Shown: in pieces, positions 1 to 5,382 of the stretch | Position numbering within the stretch: position 1 is the first letter of the stretch | Layout: each line of letters begins with the position of its first letter | Assembly (NCBI GenBank): GCA_005878995.1 | Contig: VBME01000187.1 | Coordinates: 1 to 7,517, forward strand | Direction of reading: 5' to 3' | DNA from: Methanobacteriota archaeon | Lineage (GTDB): Archaea > Thermoplasmatota > Thermoplasmata > RBG-16-68-12 | DNA: 7,517 nt | Made by a program: the position numbers and the translations under genes | The notes under the pieces: generated by a model | The model's input: the letters and a program-made list of their open reading frames with translations, nothing else | What the model was told of the DNA's origin: nothing | The model's database searches: none

Positions 1-2
1 AA

Positions 3-728
3 GAGGCGTTCACCGCGGCGAAAGCCCGCCTCGAAGCGTTGCAGGGAGACTTGGACCAAGAGCGGAAAGCGTGGCACCTGCTGGAGGGGCAAGCCAAGGC
101 CATGGAAGAGCAGATCGCGGCGCTCGGACGGGACGCGGAGAAGCTGAAGGAGTCGGAACGGGCCCGAGACGCGCTTCGGGTGGACCTCGAGGTCTACGAC
201 ATGCTTGTGAACCGCGTGTTCCACAAGCGCGGGGTCGTGATGTACGCGGTCGAGCAGCTCCTTCCGGAACTCGAGATCGAGGCATCGAAGAATCTCTCCG
301 AGCTCACGGACGGCCGGTTCAGCCGGATACGCCTCGAGACGTACGAGGAGGGACGCGGCCATGGCGTCCGGATCCTCGTGCAGGGCGTCGACGGCCAGTG
401 GCACGACGTGGCGGAGTTCAGCGGGGGCGAGAAGACCCAGATCAACGCGGCCTTGCGGTTCGCGATCGCGCGGGAGCTCGCGTCGATGCCGCAGATCGGC
501 CGGACGTTCGGCCGCATGAAGACCTTGTTCATCGACGAAGGCGACCTCGGGTCCCTGGACACGGAGGTGTCGCGGGAGCTGTTCGTCCAGAAACTCCTTC
601 GGATGGGCGAGTTCTTCGAGAAGGTCATCCTGATTACGCATCTCGCGGAGGTCGCCGACCGGTTCCCAGGCCGGATTCGGGTGACGATGACGCCGGACCA
701 GGAGTCCCGCGCGGAAGTCCTCGCATGA
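3..728 (+). CDS. rad50: Rad50 DNA-repair ATPase, C-terminal part (5' truncated by window edge)
   Basis: The frame is open from the window edge, so only the last 241 residues are seen. Rad50 is the SMC-like ATPase that, with Mre11, bridges and processes DNA double-strand breaks. Visible in order: the end of the Glu/Lys/Arg-rich coiled coil (about nt 3-190), the C-terminal ATPase lobe beginning near VFHKRGVVMYAVEQLLPELE, the ABC signature FSGGEKTQ (nt 417-440), Walker B LFIDE followed by the D-loop GSLD (nt 525-560), and an H-loop-like ITH (about nt 630-640). The end, IRVTM...RAEVL, resembles the usual last beta strand of archaeal Rad50, so the protein appears complete at its C terminus despite the mobile element immediately downstream. 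The ABC signature and Walker B make an SMC/Rad50 ATPase certain; the nurA-herA context makes Rad50 rather than SMC the better call. The TGA stop lies inside an ATGA, the usual sign of an overlap with a following operon gene. Confidence 0.93.
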   Translation, partial: EAFTAAKARLEALQGDLDQERKAWHLLEGQAKAMEEQIAALGRDAEKLKESERARDALRVDLEVYDMLVNRVFHKRGVVMYAVEQLLPELEIEASKNLSELTDGRFSRIRLETYEEGRGHGVRILVQGVDGQWHDVAEFSGGEKTQINAALRFAIARELASMPQIGRTFGRMKTLFIDEGDLGSLDTEVSRELFVQKLLRMGEFFEKVILITHLAEVADRFPGRIRVTMTPDQESRAEVLA

Positions 729-773
729 GGCATAGCTCCAGATGAACAAAACGGCAAAGTCGTGGAGGCCTCA
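726..773 (+). repeat. Left-end imperfect hairpin of the tnpB element
   Basis: TGAGGC (726-731) plus CTCCA (736-740) pair with TGGAG (763-767) plus GCCTCA (768-773). This gives 11 base pairs interrupted by a 4-base bulge, ATAG (732-735), with a 22-base loop. Bulged subterminal hairpins are what IS200/IS605 transposases bind in this family. The tnpB start codon (742-744) lies in the loop, so the structure could also affect translation of tnpB. Its left foot coincides with the rad50 stop codon and the inferred insertion edge. The pairing is seen directly; its function is inferred. Confidence 0.5.
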
Positions 774-2043
774 GGCGGGCAACCGGACCTTCAGGGCATA
801 CAAGGTCGAACTCGACCCCGGGAAAGGACAGGTCTCAGACTTCATGCGTTACGCGGACGTCGCACGTTGGACGTGGAACTATGCGGTAGCGCGGCACAAG
901 GAGATTTGCCAGTGGAACCGGTTGCCCACCGTCCACATGAAATATCCTAACGGGCAGGCACTCCACAAGGAGATTGTCCGCCTGAAACACACCACCCACC
1001 CGTGGCTCGCAAGTGTGTCGAAGTGCGTCCCGCAAGAGGCGCTCCGGGACTTCGATCAAGCCATCCGCAGAATGCTCGATAGCCGGTTCGGACACCCCAA
1101 GTTCAAGTCCAAGAAATGGGCGAAGCGCTCCTTCACGCTCACCTACATCGATCCGAACCATCCGCAAATCCATGTCGAAGAGAGGCGCATCAAGTTGCCC
1201 ACTCTTGGATGGATACGGCTCAAGGAACATGGCTACATCCCGACCGCAGGCGCACGGACAATGAACGCAACCGTGTCCGAGACCGCGGGACGCTGGTTCG
1301 TCTCCGTGCAGGTGGCTGATCGCGTGAGACCTAGGCCTTTGCCCAGGGATCCGGAAATCTTCGGCGTCGATGTTGGCGTGATGAGAGGCAATCTATTGGT
1401 GGTCAGTAATGCCGAGGGCGATAAGGTCCGTGTCTTCACGTCACCGCGAGCACTCAGGACGAACGAACGCAGGCTGAAGCGCCTGCAGCGATCTGTGTCT
1501 CGCAAGCAGAAGGGCTCCTCGAACCGCGGAAGGGCGGTTCGACGCTTGGAGCGTCTCCACTTCCGAATCGCTAACGTCCGTAAGGACGCATTGCACAAGG
1601 CCACGACTCAATTGGCGAAAAACAAGTCCATCTTCGTCGTGGAGAACTTGGCTGTGCGCGCGATGATGGGAAACCACCGTCTCGCAAAGTCCCTGGCGGA
1701 CGCGAGCATATCGGAGGCTGTCAGGCAGCTCAGGTACAAAGGCACGTGGTATGGGAGCGGTGTGATCGAGGCAAACCGATCCTACCCATCCTCTCAGCTT
1801 TGTTCCGGATGTGGGAAGAAACATCCCCAAATGAGGGCGCTTGATCTTCGTGTCCTCCGATGTCAATGTGGATTGGTCCTCGGACGCGATTTAAACGCTG
1901 CGAGGAACCTTGCACGGTGGCCGACGGTCAGTCGGACACTTGAAACGCCTGTCAGAGCCGAGAGGTTGCAAGCGGTCGAATCGCCGCTGGTGATCGGCGA
2001 TGAAGCAGGAAAGAACCTACCAACTCGAGGTAGGCTTCTATGA
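742..2043 (+). CDS. tnpB: TnpB, RNA-guided RuvC-like nuclease of an IS200/IS605 element
   Basis: TnpB proteins are omega-RNA-guided DNA nucleases, ancestors of Cas12, that cut DNA next to a short target-adjacent motif and help the element persist. This 433-residue protein has a normal full length. Visible: an N-terminal WED/REC-like region (about 1-200, with YxxRxxWNYAVA-like WTWNYAVARH near 43-52), RuvC-I with Asp210 in FGVDVGV, a basic bridge-helix-like stretch (240-285), RuvC-II with Glu301 in VVENLAV, a zinc ribbon with Cys354/Cys357 (CSGC) and Cys374/Cys376 (CQC), and RuvC-III with Asp383 in GRDLNAARN. All three catalytic acidic residues are present. The second zinc pair is CxC, not the commoner CxxC. 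Residues from about 393 on show no domain and overlap the presumed omega-RNA. ATG is 13 bases after the rad50 stop; TGAGG 11 bases upstream is a poorly spaced ribosome site. The stop codon TGA is supplied by the ATGA of nurA. Confidence 0.93.
   Translation: MNKTAKSWRPQAGNRTFRAYKVELDPGKGQVSDFMRYADVARWTWNYAVARHKEICQWNRLPTVHMKYPNGQALHKEIVRLKHTTHPWLASVSKCVPQEALRDFDQAIRRMLDSRFGHPKFKSKKWAKRSFTLTYIDPNHPQIHVEERRIKLPTLGWIRLKEHGYIPTAGARTMNATVSETAGRWFVSVQVADRVRPRPLPRDPEIFGVDVGVMRGNLLVVSNAEGDKVRVFTSPRALRTNERRLKRLQRSVSRKQKGSSNRGRAVRRLERLHFRIANVRKDALHKATTQLAKNKSIFVVENLAVRAMMGNHRLAKSLADASISEAVRQLRYKGTWYGSGVIEANRSYPSSQLCSGCGKKHPQMRALDLRVLRCQCGLVLGRDLNAARNLARWPTVSRTLETPVRAERLQAVESPLVIGDEAGKNLPTRGRLL
2016..2034 (+). 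repeat. Right-end hairpin of the tnpB element
   Basis: CCTACC (2016-2021) and GGTAGG (2029-2034) form a perfect six-base stem with the 7-base loop AACTCGA, ending 5 bases before the repeated ATGA at the right edge. A short perfect stem just inside the right end is the standard IS200/IS605 terminus and the 3' stem of omega-RNA scaffolds. The sequence is also the last part of the tnpB coding region. Confidence 0.65.
2027..2031 (+). promoter_or_regulatory. Shine-Dalgarno-like GAGGT for nurA, inside the element's right-end hairpin
   Basis: GAGGT ends 8 bases before the nurA ATG at 2040, good spacing for pairing with the CACCUCC tail of archaeal 16S rRNA. It overlaps the 3' arm of the right-end hairpin (2029-2034), so folding of the hairpin would partly hide it. 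The site therefore belongs to the inserted element, not to the original rad50-nurA junction, where only a weak GGAAG (713-717) lies upstream. Confidence 0.5.
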
Positions 2044-3074
2044 ACAGTTACGTCGACGACATGCGCCGGGAGCTCGAACTCCTCGTGAAGCACCACCGCG
2101 ACGTTCCCCTTCCTCCGGAGGATACCCCCGCGTTTCAGGTCTTCCGCGCGGCCACGGAGGCGCGGGACATGATCGCGGTGGACGGATCGTACGCGTTCCT
2201 GCTGAACCTCTCGAGCTGGTGGCTCGCCCTCATCTCCGTGGGCCTGCTCCGGTACGCGTTCGACGGCCGGGGCTTCCGCCGCACGGATTGGCGGCTCGTC
2301 CAGCGGATGGTCGGCGTCTCGACCTTCGAGGAGTTCGTGGCAAAACAGGACGACCTCCATCGCGCGCTCTTCGAGTTTACGAAAGGCGCGCTCCAAGACC
2401 AACCGCGGGACATGGTGAACGAGTACCGCCGGCTCATCGAGGGGCAGCTCGCGATCAACTTCGCGGACGAGATCGAGGGCGCGATCGTCGCGATCGACGG
2501 CACCCTGTCCGAGTTCCCGAAGCAGTTCACGTTCATGGAGCGTCTCGTCGCCGTGTGCGAGAAACGCGGTCATGTCCTCGTCGGGATCTCGAAGGACAGC
2601 CAGCTCCACGCGTTCGGCCACGTGCTCACAGACGAGGACTTGATGCTCCGCGCCCAGGGACGCCTGCCGCGGGGCGCCCTCGCGTATGCGCGTGCGCCGA
2701 AAGCCTCCGAGGCCGCGAGGGCCGGCTTGCTGTACGGCGACATCTATTACGCGCGCCTCCATCCCCAGGCGCGGAAGTGGTTCCGCGTGGACGTCGGCAC
2801 GTTCCGCGACGATCCGGATTTCGTGTTCGGGCAGCTGGCGCCGTACGCGAAGAGCCTCCTGTCCGTCGGCTACCCGCTCCCCCTGATCGAGGCGCACCGG
2901 ATGGCCGTCACCGTGCGGCAGCTCAAGCCGGTGTACGAGGAGGCGGTCCTCAAAGCGGCGTTGCGGATGGGACTCGACGTGCGCACGGTCCTCGATGGCC
3001 TCACGGCGGTCGAGGGCCGAAAGCGGAGCGCGTTCCACGAATACCTCGACAAAGTCGCGAGGGACTTGCGATGA
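2040..3074 (+). CDS. nurA: NurA 5'-3' nuclease
   Basis: NurA is a dimeric RNase H-like nuclease that works with the HerA translocase, and with Mre11-Rad50, to resect DNA ends into 3' single-stranded tails. The 344-residue protein has the normal family length. Expected family motifs are visible: Asp48 in AVDGSYA (motif I), Glu134 in RLIEGQ, Asp153 in VAIDGTLSEF (19 residues after Glu134, a spacing I recall for archaeal NurA), Lys185 in GISKDSQLH, the strand FRVDVGTFRD (248-257) and His286 in YPLPLIEAHRMA. The ATG start overlaps the tnpB stop as ATGA, and the nurA stop overlaps the herA start as ATGA, so the genes are probably translationally coupled. Codon use is GC-rich like rad50 and herA and unlike tnpB. 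Transcription presumably reads through from upstream of rad50 and across tnpB. Identification rests on motifs plus the herA neighbour. Confidence 0.93.
   Translation: MNSYVDDMRRELELLVKHHRDVPLPPEDTPAFQVFRAATEARDMIAVDGSYAFLLNLSSWWLALISVGLLRYAFDGRGFRRTDWRLVQRMVGVSTFEEFVAKQDDLHRALFEFTKGALQDQPRDMVNEYRRLIEGQLAINFADEIEGAIVAIDGTLSEFPKQFTFMERLVAVCEKRGHVLVGISKDSQLHAFGHVLTDEDLMLRAQGRLPRGALAYARAPKASEAARAGLLYGDIYYARLHPQARKWFRVDVGTFRDDPDFVFGQLAPYAKSLLSVGYPLPLIEAHRMAVTVRQLKPVYEEAVLKAALRMGLDVRTVLDGLTAVEGRKRSAFHEYLDKVARDLR
3059..3063 (+). promoter_or_regulatory. Shine-Dalgarno-like GAGGG for herA
   Basis: GAGGG lies 7 bases before the ATG at 3071 and inside the last codons of nurA. It supports the 3071 start over any of the upstream in-frame starts, because the same frame stays open far into nurA without any domain match. 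Confidence 0.5.
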
Positions 3075-4624
3075 AGATCGGGGAGATCGTCGCCGCATCC
3101 GTGATCGACGGGCTCATCGCGAAGCTCCAGCTCCACAACCCCGAGGAACTCCGAATCGCGTACCCCGTCATCGTCGAGGGCGCGCGGTACGACTTCTACT
3201 GCCTCGTCGAGGACGTGATCAACGAGCCGAGCGACATCGCGGACCAGCTCGCGGGGTCGTCGATCAGCGACGTCATCGTGCCGCGGCCGGAGACCCACGA
3301 AGGCTACGGCGGACCCATCTTCTACAGCAAAGCGAAGCTCCGCATGATCCAGCTCGTCGACCGCGACTCGAAAAAGCTGAGCGAGCCCCAGACGATTCCC
3401 CCGTACTTCTCCGGATGCCGCCACGCGACCCGCGAGGATGTCGAACGGATCTACGAGGTCACCGAGAGCTCGTCGACCTTGGGGACGATCACGGGCGTCG
3501 AGCCCTTCTATGTCCAACTGGACATGGGGCAGCTCGTCGAGAAGCCCTTTGCCATCTTCGGCCGCACCGGGACTGGCAAGTCGATCCTGAACAAGCTCGT
3601 CTGCGTCGGGATCCTCGCGCGTTCCGTCGGCTCCGTCCTGATATTCGACATGCACGGGGAGTACGGGATCCACAGCCAGACGGACAGCACGGAGGGCTTG
3701 AAGTTCTTCTTTCCCGGGAAAGTCGAAATCTTCTCCCTGGACCCGAAGAACAAGGAGGCGAAGCCGTTCGTCCTCGACACGCGCGAGATCACCCCGGAGG
3801 ACCTCGTCGTCGCGCTGCAGGACCTCACGTCGCCGATGGTCGACACGCTGTACGAGATCGCCAAGAGCCGCGCGGGCCGGGACCTCATCTCGGCGGTGAA
3901 AGATTCGACGATGGAGGCGCTCGGCCAGGAGCGGGCCCACGAGATGTCGCTCCAGGGGCTCAAGCGGCGGATTGGCCGATTGGACCGCCTGCCGTTCCTG
4001 AAGGAGATGAAAGAGGGCCGGGACGCGTTCCAGCACATCCTCGCCGCGATCCGCGAAGGGAAGAGCGTCGTCCTCGACTTCGGCGACTACGGAACGGACC
4101 AGATGGTGTACCTGTTCGTCGCGAACATCCTCTCGCGCCGGCTCTTCGAGCTGTACACGGAACGGAACGAGGACCTCCCGAGGCTCGTGCTGTTCCTCGA
4201 GGAGGCCCACAAGTTCCTGAGTCCGGAGATCGCGCCGTACGCGCATACGTTCAGCCGCCTCGCCCGCGAGACCCGGAAGTTCAACCTGATCCTCGCGCTG
4301 ATCGACCAGCGGCCGAGCCGGATCTCCGACGAAGTCCGGAGCCAGCTCGCGAACCGCCTCGTCATGTCCCTCAAGGAACCGTCGGACGTCGAGGCGGCCC
4401 TGGCGGGCGTCCCGGACAAGAAGATGTGGGAGAACATCATCGCGAAGCTCCCGTTGAGGACCGTCGCGGTCATCGGCGACGCGATCCGGATTCCGACCGT
4501 GATCGACGTCCTCGAGTATGACAACCTGAGCGTCCGAGAACACGTCCTCGGCCCCCGCGTGGTGGACGAAGGGACCGTCCGCGAAATCGCGAAGCGCGCG
4601 GACGACATCTTCGGCCGAGGATAG
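3071..4624 (+). CDS. herA: HerA hexameric DNA translocase/helicase
   Basis: HerA is a FtsK/VirB4-type ring ATPase that pumps DNA and drives NurA during break resection. The 517-residue protein has the usual archaeal length. In order: an N-terminal HAS-barrel region (about 1-90), Walker A GRTGTGKS (164-171), the HerA-typical DMHGEYG (193-199), a helical insertion (about 240-325), Walker B LVLFLEEAHKF (372-382) with acidic Glu377/Glu378, a likely arginine finger segment DQRPSRI (412-418), an NRLVM segment (428-432) and a C-terminal clasp with VIGDAIRIP (467-475). The start is fixed by the ATGA overlap with nurA and by the first HAS-barrel strand MKIGEIV. The frame runs open upstream to 2000, but that extension is a shadow of nurA. 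Nothing appears broken. Being directly fused into the nurA reading unit suggests 1:1 coupled synthesis. Confidence 0.95.
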   Translation: MKIGEIVAASVIDGLIAKLQLHNPEELRIAYPVIVEGARYDFYCLVEDVINEPSDIADQLAGSSISDVIVPRPETHEGYGGPIFYSKAKLRMIQLVDRDSKKLSEPQTIPPYFSGCRHATREDVERIYEVTESSSTLGTITGVEPFYVQLDMGQLVEKPFAIFGRTGTGKSILNKLVCVGILARSVGSVLIFDMHGEYGIHSQTDSTEGLKFFFPGKVEIFSLDPKNKEAKPFVLDTREITPEDLVVALQDLTSPMVDTLYEIAKSRAGRDLISAVKDSTMEALGQERAHEMSLQGLKRRIGRLDRLPFLKEMKEGRDAFQHILAAIREGKSVVLDFGDYGTDQMVYLFVANILSRRLFELYTERNEDLPRLVLFLEEAHKFLSPEIAPYAHTFSRLARETRKFNLILALIDQRPSRISDEVRSQLANRLVMSLKEPSDVEAALAGVPDKKMWENIIAKLPLRTVAVIGDAIRIPTVIDVLEYDNLSVREHVLGPRVVDEGTVREIAKRADDIFGRG

Positions 4625-4635
4625 TCGATCGGCCG
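4612..4635 (+). terminator. Stem-loop spanning the herA stop codon (possible operon end)
   Basis: CGGCCGA (4612-4618) pairs with TCGGCCG (4629-4635), a perfect 7-base stem with a 10-base loop holding the herA TAG stop (4622-4624). No T-run follows, so it does not look like a classical archaeal or bacterial terminator. It might protect or pause the 3' end of the repair operon transcript, or be chance in GC-rich DNA. Confidence 0.25.
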
Positions 4636-4662
4636 GTGCGCGAACGGAGAACGCCCGCGCTG

Positions 4663-4671
4663 TTTATTTAT
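4663..4671 (+). promoter_or_regulatory. TATA box for the DUF4203-like membrane gene
   Basis: TTTATTTAT stands out from a GC-rich surround and is centred about 29 bases before the ATG at 4696. That is the usual distance from an archaeal TATA box to the transcription start, so the mRNA is predicted to be leaderless. It also separates this gene from the herA operon. Confidence 0.65.
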
Positions 4672-4695
4672 AGTCCGACCCGAATCGTCGCGGAC

Positions 4696-5313
4696 ATGGC
4701 GGCGCCGCTGCCGTTCCTTTCCGGCGAAGCCGGCGTGATCATCGGGGTCGTCCTGATCATCGTGGGGCTCGCCCTTGCGTTCTGGGGCCACGGGATCTGG
4801 TCCACCATCATGTCGCTCATCGGAGCGCTGCTCGGCGCGGCGGTCGGTTTCCTGGTCGGGGCCTCCCTGAGCGCGAACATCGCGGTGGGGCTCATCCTCG
4901 CACTCGTCGGCGCGATCATCGGGAGCATCCTGTTCACGAAGCTCGTCAAGGTCGCCCTCGCGTTCCTCGTCGGGCTCCTCGCGGGGGCAGCCGTCTACGG
5001 GGTCCTGGGTGGCCGGGCCCAGTTCACAGCGGGTCAGATCGACACGCCGCTGATCGCCGCAATCCTCGTGCTCGTCGTCGTGTTCGGCATCTCGTACTAT
5101 TTCATCGACGACATCATCGGAATCATCACCGCCGCGATCGGTGGACTCCTGCTCGCCCTCGGCCTGTTCCTGCTCGGCGTCGCCCCAATCACCGCGGCCC
5201 TCGCCGGCCTTGGCGTGTTCGCGCTCGGAGCGTTCGTGCAGACCTCCGCGATCCGCCGCCGGAAGCGGGCCCGGGCATATGCTGCGCCGGCCCCGCCCCC
5301 TCCGCCTCCGTAA
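4696..5313 (+). CDS. Multi-pass membrane protein, DUF4203/TMEM198-like
   Basis: The 205-residue protein is almost entirely hydrophobic, with about seven membrane segments: 12-30, 34-56, 60-81, 84-106, 116-134, 139-161 and 164-182. They are rich in Gly, Ala, Leu and Ile, with small-residue patterns such as GALLGAAVGFLVGA. This resembles the DUF4203/TMEM198-like family of seven-helix membrane proteins of unknown biochemical role. The C terminus is a basic cluster RRRKR (187-191) followed by an Ala/Pro tail ending in six prolines, predicted to be cytoplasmic by the positive-inside rule. I chose the ATG at 4696 because a TATA box sits one promoter distance upstream; a longer frame from GTG 4636 would have to translate through that TATA box. 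No neighbour clarifies the function. The family call is by eye from topology and composition. Confidence 0.75.
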   Translation: MAAPLPFLSGEAGVIIGVVLIIVGLALAFWGHGIWSTIMSLIGALLGAAVGFLVGASLSANIAVGLILALVGAIIGSILFTKLVKVALAFLVGLLAGAAVYGVLGGRAQFTAGQIDTPLIAAILVLVVVFGISYYFIDDIIGIITAAIGGLLLALGLFLLGVAPITAALAGLGVFALGAFVQTSAIRRRKRARAYAAPAPPPPPP

Positions 5314-5344
5314 CGACCAGCATCGTCCAACCGGTTCGCCATCC

Positions 5345-5371
5345 ACAAGGTCAACCTTAAACAAGGTTAAC
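5345..5371 (+). promoter_or_regulatory. Tandem/inverted repeat in the promoter of the SRPBCC gene
   Basis: ACAAGGTCAAC (5345-5355) is repeated as ACAAGGTTAAC (5361-5371) with a period of 16 bases and one mismatch. Within it, AAGGT-CA-ACCTT (5347-5358) and AACCTT-AAAC-AAGGTT (5353-5368) are inverted repeats. The A/T-rich centre CTTAAAC (5356-5362) lies about 24 bases before the ATG at 5383, where a TATA box would sit for a leaderless transcript. A regulator bound to the repeats would therefore block the basal factors. The repeats are seen; operator function is inferred. Confidence 0.45.
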
Positions 5372-5382
5372 TCGCGGGGTTC

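Larger units (their letters stand above)
729..2043 (+). mobile_element. IS200/IS605-superfamily (IS1341-like, tnpB-only) insertion between rad50 and nurA
   Basis: A tnpB gene with hairpins at both edges separates rad50 from nurA. ATGA is present at 725-728 and again at 2040-2043, so the boundaries can equally be drawn as 725-2039. Deleting this segment gives rad50 ...GTC CTC GCA TGA with an overlapping ATG AAC AGT of nurA, which I take as the ancestral junction. The element differs in composition: in two 60-base lines of tnpB (1561-1680) I count 64 G/C of 120, against 78 of 120 in two herA lines (4201-4260, 4381-4440). No tnpA is present, so movement would need a transposase in trans. IS200/IS605 elements do not create target duplications, so the repeated ATGA more likely reflects the target/cleavage motif than a duplication. 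An alternative is a tnpB long resident or domesticated in the operon. Confidence 0.75.
1921..2063 (+). ncRNA. Putative omega-RNA (right-end scaffold plus guide reading into nurA)
   Basis: In TnpB systems the guide RNA comes from the 3' end of tnpB and the right end of the element, and its guide is the flanking DNA. Here the last coding stretch of tnpB, past the catalytic domain, holds several possible stems: CCGAC/GTCGG (1921-1925 with 1931-1935), AGCGG/CCGCT (1971-1975 with 1984-1988) or alternatively TCGCC/GGCGA (1981-1985 with 1996-2000), and the perfect CCTACC/GGTAGG (2016-2021 with 2029-2034). The run GATGAAGCAGGAAAGAA before the last stem resembles the conserved right-end layout I know from other tnpB elements. 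The guide would start at about 2040-2044, inside the first codons of nurA. The 5' limit is a guess; position and layout are the only evidence. Confidence 0.5.

Noticed and set aside
729..741. A tnpA or a conventional noncoding left end next to tnpB
   Set aside because: Only 13 bases separate rad50 from tnpB and no Y1/HUH transposase frame is present in the window.
71..745. Second frame over rad50
   Set aside because: Arg/Gly-rich frame shadow; the rad50 frame contains all ATPase motifs.
2000..3070. Upstream extension of the herA frame giving an 874-residue protein
   Set aside because: The extension is an Arg/Pro-rich out-of-frame reading of nurA; the ATGA overlap, the GAGGG site and the HAS-barrel start all place herA at 3071.
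2870..4543. Long minus-strand open frame antisense to herA
   Set aside because: Antisense shadow of herA with low-complexity charged composition.
4636..4695. GTG 4636 as the start of the DUF4203-like protein
   Set aside because: It would place the TATA box inside the coding region; ATG 4696 is at leaderless distance from it.
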